Shown: positions 44,697-55,240, counted from the stretch's first letter. The stretch: 64,000 bases of DNA from Bubalus kerabau (GCF_029407905.1 NC_073627.1:155687697-155751696), one strand, 5' to 3'. Translations and numbers: made by a program. The notes: generated by a model from the letters alone, not told the origin.

Positions 44697-44862
44697 GTCT
44701 TCCCTTGTGGCTCAGCTGGTACAGACTCTGCCTGCAATGCGGGAGACCTGGGTTCGATCCCTGGGTTGGGAAGACCCCTAGAGAATTCCATGGACTGTAT
44801 AGTCCATGGGGTTGCAAAGAGTTGGACAAGACTGAGCAACTTTCACTTTTACTTTCAGGCTG
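44697..44862 (+). mobile_element. Bov-tA SINE with internal deletion
   Basis: Head with intact 'gggttcgatccc' is joined directly to 'agagaattccatggactg', so the 'ggcaacccactccagtattc' segment is missing. Ends in an (ACTTTC)n tail. Confidence 0.85.
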
Positions 44863-44914
44863 CTCTTTGCATTTCTTGAGATAAGAGATAGTTGAGGAAT
44901 TTACAGCCAACAAA

Positions 44915-45102
44915 GTGAAAATGAAAGTCGTTCAGTCATGTAAGACTCTTTGCAACCCCATGGACTGAATTCTCCAGGCCAGAATACTGGAACGGGTAGC
45001 CTTTCCCTTCTCCAGGGGATCTTCCTAACCCAGGGATAGAACCCAGGTCGATCTGCCGCATTGCAGGTGGATTCTTCACCAGCTGAGCCACAAGGGAAGC
45101 CC
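44915..45102 (-). mobile_element. Bov-tA SINE, antisense
   Basis: Perfect 12-bp duplication acagccaacaaa at 44903-44914 and 45103-45114. Its tail faces the tail of the sense copy about 50 bp to the left. Confidence 0.92.
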
Positions 45103-45114
45103 ACAGCCAACAAA

Positions 45115-45431
45115 AACAAGGTAAATAGCCAGTCTTTGTCTCTTACCTCAAGGGAATAATCATGGAAAGCTCAAAGAAAGGAAAAAAAAAAAACAACCGT
45201 ATCTGACAAGGGAGACACTACACATGCACAGAATGGCTCCTTGCAGTCAAAAGTCAGAGAATAATTCCATGATGATCTTGCTCCTCCCAGAAGCCTTCAC
45301 GTTGAGATCCATCTTGGCTAGGGTGTGAGTGTGCACCCCAGGGGAGGGTCCTCAGATAAATTAACCAGTGGGGGACAAAGCAAGGTGATTGGCCTGAGGC
45401 AAGAAGAAGACCTGGAAAACTGCCCCCTTAT
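45115..45431. other. Single-copy DNA
   Basis: Contains a 12-nt A run near 45182. No gene seen. Confidence 0.35.
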
Positions 45432-45440
45432 AAAGAATTT

Positions 45441-45759
45441 GGGCTTCCCTGATAGCCCAGTTGGTAAAGAATCCACCTGTAATGCAGGAGACCCCAGTTC
45501 AAGTCCCGAGTTGGGAAGATCTGCTGGAGAAGGGATAGGCTACCCACTCCAGTATTCTTGGGCTTCCCTTGTGGCTCAACTGGTAAAGAATCCGCCTGCA
45601 ATGCTGGAGACCTGGGTTTGATCCCTGGTTAGAAAGATCCCCAGGAGAAGGGAAAGGCCACCCGCCTCAGTATTCTGGCTTGGAGAATTCCATGAACTGT
45701 ATAGCCCATGGGGTCACAAAGAGTTGGAGGCAACTGAGCAAGTTTCACTTTCACTTCAG
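45441..45759 (+). mobile_element. Dimeric Bov-tA composite
   Basis: Head 1 with a shortened BovA part ends 'ccactccagtattcttg' at 45560. Head 2 starts 'ggcttcccttgtggctc' at 45561 and continues to a full 3' end with a TTTCACTTTCAC tail. Near-identical flanks aaagaattt (45432-45440) / aaaggattt (45760-45768) enclose the pair. Confidence 0.88.
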
Positions 45760-45768
45760 AAAGGATTT

Positions 45769-47027
45769 AAACTTCCCAAAGGCGCGGCTCTCACTCCAAG
45801 CTCGCCAGAGTGCCTTTCCACATGTTCTTCTCAATAAACTTTTTACTTTACTCTTTACCTTCTGCCTTCTCACCTGACTACGTTGTTGACTAGAGGCAGG
45901 CAAAGACTAGGAACCTTAACCCTAACTGCTGACTCCTGTGGTCCAGTGGTCAGGACTCCCGGTTTGGGAGACTAAGACCTTGCTTCCAGCTACGGCTCAC
46001 TGCAAACTGCTGCTCACTGCTGTGCCTGTCCAAAATCACACAAGGCCTCTTCTTTGCCCTGGCTCTGGGCCTAGGCCTAAGCCTAAGCTCTGACACAACT
46101 TTCAGAACAGAGTGTCAGCATTTCACTCTGTCTTGAGGGCTCTAAATCACCAGGATCTGGCCTTAATCAAACAGCACAAAAGATCCACCCCTGGCATTCA
46201 CCATCCTATCCCTGCCAAAAGCACAGTGAAGGCCACTGGTCCACAAAGGCCCTGCCCCTGCCACCAGGTGGATTCTGTCCCCCAGGATCCCTGGGACCCA
46301 CCCAGGTGCCAACAGATAGATTGTCCCCGGAGGAGGACAAACCCTCTCAACTAATGCTTCATTATGCAATGACAGTAAAAATTGCCATATGAAAAAGACT
46401 TTTCTTAAAAAAACAAATGATGTGGGAAATACTGAATATTATGCTATTGCCTTTGCCTTATGCTCAAATGCTTAATTTTTCTGGATAGAAGGGCCAGGAA
46501 AGTAACTTGTCTCTCCTGAAGAACTACTCTACCCCCTTTTTTTCCCCTAAATTCAGAACGGACGCTTTAAAAAACACTCTTTCACTGCTGAGAAACTGGA
46601 GTTAAATGTTGACTCAGTTCCAGCATCCATTTTATCTCAGGTTCCTGATGTATTCATTTCACTTCCCACTTCTCTACTGAAGTTACCCAATTTCCTTGAT
46701 TTTATTTTAACTTATGTGAGCTGCCAAGGCACCTGAAGTCCCTTTGAAAACAGGGGAGAAACTGAAAGTAAATAAGCTAAGAGGCACTTGTAAATAAACA
46801 AGCCCAGGGCATGGCATTGGTGCCCCATCAGCTGAGGAAGACTAGGAGAGCCAAGACCAGGAGATACAGAAGAACTCTTGGGTTGCCTCTAGGCGTCCAC
46901 TAGCCGTCCAGGGAAGCATTTGGTTTCTGGGTCCAGAGCAGAAGCAGTAACGATAGGGAGTCCAGAGTAGTCTATAACTCTGTAAACACCACCCTCCCCC
47001 CGAACCTAGTGTCTAAAACAATCACAG
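45769..47027. other. Single-copy DNA, no gene seen
   Basis: About 1.25 kb. A CHR-like trace near 45940-45975 ('gtggtccagtggtcaggactcc') is too short to call separately. No coding signal. Confidence 0.4.
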
Positions 47028-47420
47028 ATTCCACATATATGCATTAATATGTGATATTTATTGGAGAAGGCAATGGCAACCCACTCCAGTATTCTTGCCT
47101 GGAGAATCGCAGGGACAGAGGAGCCTGGTGGGCTGCCGTCTATGGGGTCGCACAGAGTCGGACACAACTGAAGCGATTTACAGCAGCAGCAGCATGTGAT
47201 GTTTGTTTTTCTCTTTCTGACTTATTCTGTATGACAGATCCTAGGGCCATCCACGTCTCTACAAATGACTCAGTATCTTTCCTTTTTATGGCTTGGTAAT
47301 ATTTCATTGTATATATGTACCACATCTTCTTCATCCATTCATCTGGCAATGAGCATTTAAGTTGCTTTCATGTCCTAGCTATTGTAAACAGTGCTACAGT
47401 GAACATTGAGGTACATGTAT
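47028..47420 (-). mobile_element. L1 3' region, inverted 5' part of insertion
   Basis: Antisense L1: 'agattccacatatatgcattaat' at left, and after a BovA monomer 'ttctctttctgacttattctg', 'tatttcattgtatatatgtaccac' and 'gctattgtaaacagtgctac'. It abuts a sense L1 segment starting about 47421, so the element has an inverted 5' part. Confidence 0.8.
47062..47195 (+). mobile_element. BovA monomer SINE inside L1
   Basis: Headless unit with (CAG)n tail. The L1 motif atgtgatattta at 47050-47061 reappears as atgtgatgtttg at 47195-47206, a duplicated target. Confidence 0.82.
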
Positions 47421-48095
47421 CTTAATGCATGTATGTGGAATCTAGAAAATTCATACAGATTAACCTATCTGCAGGGCAGGAATGGAGATGCAGATGCAGA
47501 GAAAGGACATGTGGACACAGTGGGGAAAGGAGAGGGTGGGATGAATTAAGAGCTTAGAATTGACATACATACACTACCATGTGTAAAACAAATAGCTACT
47601 GGGAACCTGGAGAAGGCGATGGCACCCCACTTCAGTCCTCTTGCCTGGAAAATCCCATGGACAGAGGAGCCTGGTAGGCTGCAGTCCATGGGGTCTCGAA
47701 GAGTCGGACATGACTAAGCGACTTCACTTTCACTTTTCACTTTCATGCATTGGAGAAGGAAATGGCAACCCACTCCAGTGTTCTTGCCTGGAGAATCCCA
47801 GGGACGGGGGAGCCTGGTGGGCTGCCGTCTATGGAGTCGCACAGAGTCGGACACAACTGAAGCGACTTAGCAGCAGCAGCAGCAGTGGGAACCTACTGTA
47901 TAGCAGAGGGAGCTCAGCTGGGTGCTCTTTGGTAACCCAGGAGGGTAAGATGGGTGGGCGGTGGGGTGGCCAGGGAGAGAGGCCCAAGAGGGAGGGATAT
48001 ATGTGTACACACAGTTGATTCCCTTTGAAGTTCAGCAGAAAGTAACACAACATTGTAAAACAATTATACTCCATTGAAAAACAAGCAAAAAAGAG
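47421..48095 (+). mobile_element. L1 3' end, direct part of insertion
   Basis: 'ttaatgcatgtatgtggaatctagaa' through 'taagagcttagaattgacatacatacactacc', a BovA2 insertion, then 'agagggagctcagctgg', 'aacacaacattgtaaaacaattatactcc' and an A-rich end near 48095. Confidence 0.82.
47609..47885 (+). mobile_element. BovA2 dimeric SINE inside L1
   Basis: Complete dimer with (CAG)n tail. 9-bp duplication tgggaacct at 47600-47608 and 47886-47894 is L1 sequence. Confidence 0.92.
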
Positions 48096-48104
48096 AAAAC
48101 CACA

Positions 48105-48475
48105 GTCATTTTCTGATTTCTCACAGTCTGGGAGGGCTCAGCTGGGCAACTCTGGCATAGGCCCTCAGCAGCTGTAGCCAGGCTGCGGCCAGAACAGCTT
48201 GGGGCTGGCCAGGCCCTCGTCATGTGGTCTCAGAACTCTGCCTGTGCGCACTCCCACGCACTGGGTGTGCTTCCTCACAACATGGTGCACAAGGGGCGAG
48301 GACTCCCTGCATGTCGACTCAGGGCTCTAGGGAGCACAGGTCCCCAGGGTGAGCCTGGGTCCAAGGGGAGAGGGATGAAGAACTCCCCTGATCGATGGGA
48401 GGAGAGATGCCACAGAACAAACAGATGGGCAATCTTAAAACTGCCACACCCGTACCCTGGCATGCCAAGTTCTGC
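48105..48475 (-). mobile_element. MLT1-like LTR, antisense
   Basis: 'ctgatttctcacagtctgggagggctcagctggg', 'cttcctcacaacatggtg' and 'gatgggaggagagatgccacagaa' keep the reverse MLT1 order. Strongly diverged. Confidence 0.5.
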
Positions 48476-50922
48476 TGGCCCCCACTGGAGCTGGAGGTAG
48501 GCAGGCACACTTAGGCCATTTCATCTCCCGCTGTCCAGGGAGCATCTGCTGCCATAGGGAATGTGCCTCCACGGAGAGGCAGGGCTGGAGAAGAAAGAAG
48601 TGCCACACAGACCCCTCTTGGAGCCCAGCCAGCCCCTCACCCTCAGGCCAAGCATATGCCAGGCTGCTGGCTGGAATCTCTGCAGCAGAGAGAAAGGGGA
48701 TGCCCATGTCTCTGCTGCCCTCTCCTCCGCCGGGAGCATGTTTAGCTTTTGCTTTTCTGGGAACAATGGAAAACTAGAGTCTAATTAGCCTCTGGCTCTG
48801 AGGCTGAGAGGACAGCACAATATGTGCTTTCTCACTGAAGAAAAAAAAATGCACAGGAGCCAATTTTCCACTCTCAGACCCATGCCTTTGTGCTGCACAC
48901 GCTGGAAATAGTACCGCAGAGGCTATGCCAGTAAGGACCTTGACATTGTGAGCTGAATGAAGGTGACTGAAGGGATTTGGGTACCACGTGGGCCACAGAG
49001 AGAGCACCATACAAAAGAACCAAGCATGCACCTCCTCGGGGGGAGAGTCTCTGACTTCTTTGAGAGTCGCCAGGGCTTCTGCTCTGGGCCCTGTCTGTGC
49101 TGGATGTCCTTGGGGCCTCTCTCTCCACCTCCCAGGCCCCAGACAGCTCAGGCCCAGCCACACTTGCAGGTAACCCTTCTCATCCCATGCTAGAGCCAGC
49201 TTGCCTGCCCACACAGGCCACTTCCATCCAGCATGTCCCAACACTGAGGCCCAGAGCAAAGATCTCAGCCTCTGCAATTCAGAATCCCACAGCCGGTGGA
49301 AAATGCAAGAGCAATGCAAGAAGGGAGGAGACCGTTCTGCACCTCCCAGCCGTCTCCGCCACTTCTGCGGCATAGCAGGTCCCAACCTACCTATCTTGTC
49401 AGCTCCCTAAGACCTCCTGGGAAATTCAGAGGGAGGAGAACACAGGAGCTTTGGGCCACGAACCTCAAGCCACATGCAAGCTGTCTGCATTGGGTCCCAT
49501 GTGGGTGGGGAGTGTGTGCTCCGATGAGCTGCCTCCTTGACTCTGGCTCTCTTAGGGGTCCTCTGCACAGGCCCTACGCACAGGGTGTCCATGCACAGCA
49601 TGAACCATGTGCAGCTCCCACTGCATGGCCATATGTTGCTGAGGACCGTTCCTGAGTAGGGTTGATTTCTTTCCATTCTTTCTCTTATACCGCACAGGGA
49701 TGGTGTGCCCAGCCTCTGGAAGCCATGCGTGGTTCCAGGCAATGAGCAGGCAGACAGTGGGATTGTCTCCCCTGCAGATCGATGGGCTATTCCTGTCCTC
49801 AACCCACAGAGGAGGAAACTGAGCAGAGGGAAAGTAATTCCAGGTCTTCAAGTCATCTGACACCTGCCCAGCCGCCTGCCTGGCCACCTGCAATACCACT
49901 GTTGAATTCTTTTTCATGAGTCGCGGCTGTTACTTTTATATTGAGCACACAGACTCTCTCCAGGGCTATCAGCACAGCAGAGTGAAGCTTTCAGGTGGCA
50001 CAAATGTCCCAGGACAGAGAGTGTTTGAATTTGCATAGACAAGGATGTACAGAGTCCACCTAAGAAGTTTTACTGTATATACTGTGCTGAGGACTGCAGT
50101 CCCGCTACATCTGAACAGAGGGGCATGTCCCCCCCACACTCCTTCAGGACATCTGAGCTATAGGCACTCTGTCCCAGGGCCCCATACTGGGGCTCCCTGG
50201 GGACCCCAGGGGTCTGGCAAGCAGGGGTCAGCCAGCCTCACCTGCCTCCCAGGACGCCAGAAGCCAGCGCCTCGCAAACAAGCCCTCCCTCCAGCCCGCA
50301 CTGTCACCAGCAGCTGGTGCCTTTGTGCCGGAGTCACCCGGTGTCCTGTGACCCACAAAAGCCCCTGACGCCCTGCATCCTTCCCTCAGCCTCTGAGAAG
50401 GATGCCAGCGTGGAGGTACCAAGAACACTGCTGCACAGAAACGGTCCAGCTGCCTGCCAGCCCCACCCAAACCTGCTCATCACTCAAGTCACCCCATCCC
50501 CAGGTGCTCTCTGTGCTGGCCTTCCCCTTTTCCTTAAAGTTGCCAGGGACACACGGGCCCTCCTGGTGATGTAGGCAGTGCCTCTAGCAGGAAAGGACTG
50601 CATGGCACAGGGGCACACAAAATGCAAGAGCAATGTATTCTCTGACATTCCAAGCCAAGGGTTTGAAGTCTCTCCGAGGAACCGAAAATGACCTTGTCAA
50701 AGTGTAGCAAAACAACTTGTTCCTTGTTGATAACTTTTTTTTTTAATTTCTTTTTCAGTTTGGTAAGCAACAGCCCCACCCACTAACTGCCAGGTACTTA
50801 GAGTTCAACTCTGTTTGTCTCCATAGATCATTTTCACATGTATTTCATATACATGTGAGATTAAGTTTTACGTGAGATGCAAGCTCTCCCTCATCTGGAC
50901 TGATGTGGACTGAATAAACATT
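48476..50922. other. Single-copy DNA, 2.4 kb, SINE-free
   Basis: No recognised repeat apart from short A and T runs (48840-48848, 50735-50742). Long overlapping frames exist, the largest 203 residues on minus (48774-49385), but opposite-strand frames of similar length cover the same bases and no domain or splice pattern supports a gene. Confidence 0.4.
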
Positions 50923-50935
50923 CAGTTTATTATAT

Positions 50936-50936
50936 A

Positions 50937-51000
<64 letters not shown>
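50936..51000. repeat. (TA)n(CA)n compound microsatellite
   Basis: About 20 TA units, then about 10 CA units to 51000. The direct repeat cagtttatta occurs at 50923-50932 and 51000-51009, so the array lies between two copies of one short sequence. Confidence 0.95.
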
Positions 51001-51001
<1 letters not shown>

Positions 51002-51014
51002 GTTTATTACAAAC

Positions 51015-51300
51015 ACAAACATGTCTCCTGAAAAGGCACATGTTGACGCCCTGACCGCCCATGGGATGGTGGTTGGAGGTTGGGGCCTTTGGGAAGTTAA
51101 CAGAGTCATATGAGGTCATGAGGGTAGGGTCCCCATGTTGGGGTTAGTATAGGAAGAGAAAGAGATTCAGGCTTGCTCTCTCTGCTGTGCTCATGAACAC
51201 TAGCTCAGGCAGAATAGTTGGTGGACCAGCTAAGTAATCCTGTTGTGAAACAATCCTGCTGCATCATCTGACACTTTGTAACAACATATACAGCAAATGA
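51015..51300 (+). mobile_element. MLT1/MST-family LTR fragment
   Basis: 'ttgacgccctgaccgcccatggga', 'ggttggggcctttgggaag', 'tcatgagggtagggtccccatg' and 'gaagagaaagagattcagg' match a MaLR LTR. The 3' end is cut. Confidence 0.65.
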
Positions 51301-51319
51301 TCATTCTCATACCACCCTA

Positions 51320-51545
51320 TGGGCTTCCCAGGTGGGAAAAGAACCCACCTGCCAATATAAGAGATGTAAGAGATGTGGGTTCGATCCCTAGGTCAGACAG
51401 ATGCCCTGGAGGGGGGCATGGCAATTCACTCCATCCAGTATTCTTACCTGGAGAATCGCATGGACAGAAGAGCTTGGGGGATACAGTCTGTAGGGTCTCA
51501 AAGAGTTGGACACAACTGTAGTGACTTAGCAAACACACACACACT
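51320..51545 (+). mobile_element. Bov-tA SINE
   Basis: Intact B box 'gggttcgatccc', otherwise diverged, with a (CA)n tail to about 51543. Confidence 0.82.
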
Positions 51546-52240
51546 TACCAGCCTACACATCCTCAACAAAAAGCCAGAATAATACATATATGAGCCCCAG
51601 AAACCCTAAAAGGAAGAAGTGATAAAAATTCTGTTGCTACAATCGAGAGGAAAGGGTCTGTGAAAACTTCCTGTAGCGTTCTTGCTCTCCACCAGCACTA
51701 AGTCCTGCTCAGTGAGGTTTATGGGGAAACCTCTGGTTTTGCATCACCACGACCCCTGTCTGACAAATATGCCCTGTGTCCCAACCATTAGCAACCAAGA
51801 GCATGTGCTTTCACACCATTTTCCTTGCAGGGCCAAGTTCATTGTTGCCAGGTGTGCCTTGGCCCTGAGCAAGGGCTGGGATGGGGGATTTAAAGAACAC
51901 CATGTTCTCAGCATTAGCCTTTGTGTGATGAAGGCTCAGGCCTGCATCATCCCAGACCTGACCCTGCCCTCAGGACCACTCCAGCCATAGTATAGGCAGG
52001 TGTCATGTCCCTGATCTTAAAGAACGTGGCCAATTCTTTGAGGCCAATCTTCCAGGCATTCCTTTGCAACCCTGAGCACACATTCAAGATCCCTAAAATA
52101 CCTTTTTAAAACACAAGGTTCCTAGCTTCCCCCATGCCTGCCCGCCCCCCAAGGACTCTGATGTCTGTTTTCTGGGATGGGTATTTCTTAATAATCTCCC
52201 AAGGTGATACAAATATACAAGCAGGAGTGAGAACTAAAAG
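51546..52240. other. Single-copy DNA, no gene seen
   Basis: A 102-residue plus frame (51682-51990) has no recognised domain. Confidence 0.35.
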
Positions 52241-52253
52241 AGCAAAAGTAGTT

Positions 52254-52789
52254 CAGTTCAGTTCAGTTCAGTTGCTCAGTCATGTCCGACTCTTTGCAAC
52301 CCCATAAATTGCAGCACGCCAGGCCTCCCTATCCATCACCAACTCCCAGAATTCACTCAGACTCATGTCCATCGAGTCAGTGATGCCATCCAGCCATCTC
52401 ATCCTCTGTTGTCCCCTTTTCCTTCTGCCCCCAATCCCTCCCAGCATCAGTCTTTTCCAATGAGTCACCTCTTCTCATGAGGTGGCCAAAGTATTGGAGT
52501 TTCAGCCTCAGCATCAGTCCTTCCAATGAACACCCAGGAATGGTCTCCTTTAGGATGGACTGGTTGGATCTCCTTGCAGTCCAAGAGACTCTCAAAAGTC
52601 TTCTCCAACACCACAGTCCAAAAGCATCAATTCTTCGGCTCTCAGCTTTCTTCACAGTCCAACTCTCACATCCATACATGACCACTGGAAAAACCATAGC
52701 CTTGACTAGATGGACCTTTGTTGGCAAAGTAATGTCTCTGCTTTTGAATATGCTATCTAGGTTGGTCATAACTTTCCTTCCAAGGAGTA
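52254..52789 (-). mobile_element. BovB LINE, 536-bp 5'-truncated insertion
   Basis: Antisense BovB 3' end with its (TCAGT)n tail at 52254-52275. A perfect 13-bp duplication agcaaaagtagtt at 52241-52253 and 52790-52802 defines both ends exactly. It is the best preserved BovB copy in the window. Confidence 0.95.
52280..52769 (-). pseudogene. BovB reverse-transcriptase C-terminal remnant
   Basis: The frame at 52377-52769 encodes 130 residues of the C-terminal part of the RTE-clade reverse-transcriptase protein. Recognisable pieces in order are 'ITLPTKVHLVKAMVFPVV', 'YGCESWTVKKAE', 'LWCWRRLLRV' and 'LQYFGHLMRR'. Near residue 108 a frameshift ends the match, and the remaining C-terminal text ('MRWLDGITDSMDMSL', 'DREAWRAA') continues in a second frame, 52280-52468. 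The polymerase active site and the endonuclease domain lie upstream and are absent, so the copy is non-functional. The intact stretch before the shift suggests a fairly recent insertion. Confidence 0.88.
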
Positions 52790-52824
52790 AGCAAAAGTAG
52801 TTAATTTCAGCTTAAACTTAGTAG

Positions 52825-53046
52825 CTTGTATTGTTTAGTCACTTTTGTTGTGTTTGACTCTTTTGCGACGCCATGGACTGTAACCCACCAGGCCAGCAGG
52901 CTCCTCTGTCCATGAGATTTCCAAGGCAAGAATACTGGAGTGGGTTGCCAGGCCCTCTTCCAGTGGATCTTCCCAACCCAGGGGTCGAACCCACTTTTCC
53001 TGCATTGGTAGACGGATTCTTTATCACTGAGCTACCAGGGAAGCCC
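52825..53046 (-). mobile_element. Bov-tA SINE, antisense
   Basis: Perfect 11-bp duplication aaacttagtag at 52814-52824 and 53047-53057. It inserted 35 bp from the BovB copy, as a separate event. Confidence 0.92.
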
Positions 53047-53057
53047 AAACTTAGTAG

Positions 53058-53444
53058 GAGGGATACCAGTTTTAAAGTTGGTAATGTGATAATGGCTTAA
53101 AGGATGGAGAGAAAAATGTGTCAACAGAGACAGCACCTCAGAGATGGCCATCGCCTGGGAGCACGGGGACTTCTCTGGGGCTGGTTTCCTCCCTCAGGCT
53201 CCCCACGGAGCTCCACCCACTCCCACGTCTACATTAGGCAGCTAGAAGAGTCCCGTCTGCTCTCAGCCCCCAGGAGACCTCCCCACCCAGGGACCTGGCA
53301 GCATCCCTCAGCCACAGTCACAGATGTGAAAATACTGAAGGATATTGAATGTATCCTTCTAGTGCACTCGGGAGAGTGCTAGAGGGACCCCTGCAGCTCT
53401 CTGTCCCCATTGCCTGTCTTTCTGTCTTAACATCTGTATCTGGA
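53058..53444. other. Single-copy DNA
   Basis: Nothing recognised. Confidence 0.35.
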
Positions 53445-54060
53445 CAGAATCTCAGGCTTACAGAAAAGTGACAACAGTACAAAAAAAGGTAGCCTAGCAC
53501 CTTCAGTGGGGCTTCCCGGATGTGGGCACTCAGCTGGATCCTCACCTCCCTCTTTCGTCCCCCGTCCCTCCCCTTCTCCCTTTTCACCTCTTTCCTTCTC
53601 TCCCTGTCTCTCCATCTCTATCACTCCCATTCTCTCTCACCTTCTCCCTCCATAATACACACACACACACACAATTATTTTCTGAATCAAACAAGAGTCA
53701 GTTGCAGGAGCAATGTCCTCTGCCCTGTATACCATTTCCTTAAAAGGCAGGCACAACCACAGTCCAATCATAAAAATCTGGAAATCAACCCCACTCAACG
53801 TTAGTATCTCATCTGCAGACCTCGCTCAGACTGCCAATTGTTTCAACAATGCCGTTTATAGCAAAGAACGAGACAGAGCGTGGGTTGCTCTAAGCTGGCT
53901 GCCTCTCTGGCGAGTCCTCAGAATTTCTCTGCTTTGGGATGTCTTGAGAACGGCCAGGCTTTGTATAAACTGTCCTTGGTGGTGTTGTCTGACGCTTCCT
54001 CACAGGGCACTAGACTAAGCTATGCCTTTGGGGCAGAAATACTCTACAAGTGAGGCTGCA
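53445..54060 (+). mobile_element. L1M/HAL1-like 3' region
   Basis: 'cttacagaaaagtgacaacagtac', a pyrimidine-rich stretch ending in (CA)n (53657-53672), 'aagagtcagttgcaggagcaatg', 'accacagtccaatcataaaaatctgg' and 'gttgtctgacgcttcctcac' follow an old L1 3' sequence. It is diverged throughout and non-coding. Confidence 0.6.
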
Positions 54061-54470
54061 GTGCAAACCCAAGGACCTCCACCCTCGCACCCTCCACCCC
54101 AGGCCTCGAGGCACCAGGGAAGCCTCGCGATCATTCCTGCCACATCTTTCTTTCGGTGGCACCTGTGGCCAAGCCTTTCCTAAGGGTATGGGGATAGGCT
54201 ATGTGCTTTCATAAGGTTAAACTCTTCTCATCGTGCAGGAAGGACCACGCGCCCCTCCAATGGGGCTGTTTCACCCTTTCATCACCGCTCACAAGTCTGG
54301 GAGTGGGACATCCTGCCTGGGGGCGACAGCCGCAGTGCCTACCGTCTCCAGCAGTCATCTGTGGCTTCTTGGCTATGAAGTGTATTTAATTTAGCCTGGC
54401 ACATAAATTAACATCTACACAGCTTGCAGCAAAGGCCTCCCGTGGGCTCAGGCTGGAACCGTATCAGTCC
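54061..54470. other. Single-copy GC-rich DNA
   Basis: No repeats recognised. CpG is moderately frequent. It leads into the candidate regulatory block that follows. Confidence 0.35.
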
Positions 54471-54830
54471 AAGTGTGTGTGTTGGGGAGGGTGGGGGGTG
54501 GCGGCAGGGGTCGGCCGGGTGCCACGCTGGACATTTAAGGGGCCAGGGCTTCTACACCCGGCGGGCTGGGCCCATGATTGTTATGTAAACACAGAACTCA
54601 TCGCGGGGCGGCTGGCCCATCTGCTCCGAGGCACACTTCTTGCTGCCGCGTGCACTAATCATTTTCCATCCTCTTAGGTGAAAACTTGAACAATGTAAGG
54701 GCTCTCAATCTCCCTTTCATTTGCAAACGAGTCATTTCAGCTAAGCGTGGCCCCCTATTCTTCTCCCACATTTGTGTTTGTGAAAAGACCCGTCTCAAAT
54801 TTCTGGAGCAGGAGCAGCTGCTGCAGGCCT
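54471..54830. promoter_or_regulatory. Candidate conserved enhancer-like block A
   Basis: Repeat-free, alternating GC-rich and AT-rich segments. A SOX-like attgtt (54577-54582) lies next to a forkhead-like tgtaaaca (54584-54591). A homeobox-like 'ctaatcatttt' lies near 54655 and a second SOX-like aacaatg near 54690. No open frame has coding character. Conservation is inferred from composition and motif density only. Confidence 0.3.
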
Positions 54831-55024
54831 CTTTTCACTCAGCCAGGCGCCCCCCACCCCAGCCCTCTGCCCCCTCCCTGCTCAGCCCTTTGTCTCTCAC
54901 AGACCCAGCCCCCCCCTCTGACCCCTGGCCAACTCGGAGCCTCCTCCTTTGTCAGCCTCCCCAGACAAGTTTCACCCTAAATCAAGCATTGTTTGGGCTC
55001 CTGAGGCCAGCACGTGCCCGTAGC

Positions 55025-55240
55025 CCCTAATCTTTTAATTTCACCCCAGGAAAAAGCAGCTGTTAGTGATACCCAGCTGTCGCGGGGCCTGCCGCCGGCC
55101 CCAGGAACAATGACAGAAGAGGAGGGAGGCGGCAGCCTGCAGTAATATGTACATCTCCCCTGGCTTTCTTCTTAGGAGTGGTGTTTTTTCTCTTTTCGCA
55201 ACAGTTGGCCGCACGTGCTGTGAAATGCTAGGAAAGCCCC
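55025..55240. promoter_or_regulatory. Candidate conserved enhancer-like block B
   Basis: Two cagctg E-boxes (55057-55062, 55074-55079), a SOX-like aacaatg (55106-55112) and a cacgtg E-box (55212-55217) fall within about 160 bp, between an AT-rich 'aatcttttaattt' and a 'tttttctcttttcgcaac' tract. Repeat-free. Function is inference. Confidence 0.3.

Noticed and set aside
48774..49385. 203-residue minus-strand frame
   Set aside because: No domain, no splice or promoter context, and plus-strand frames of 78-92 residues cover the same bases. GC-rich non-coding DNA gives such frames by chance.
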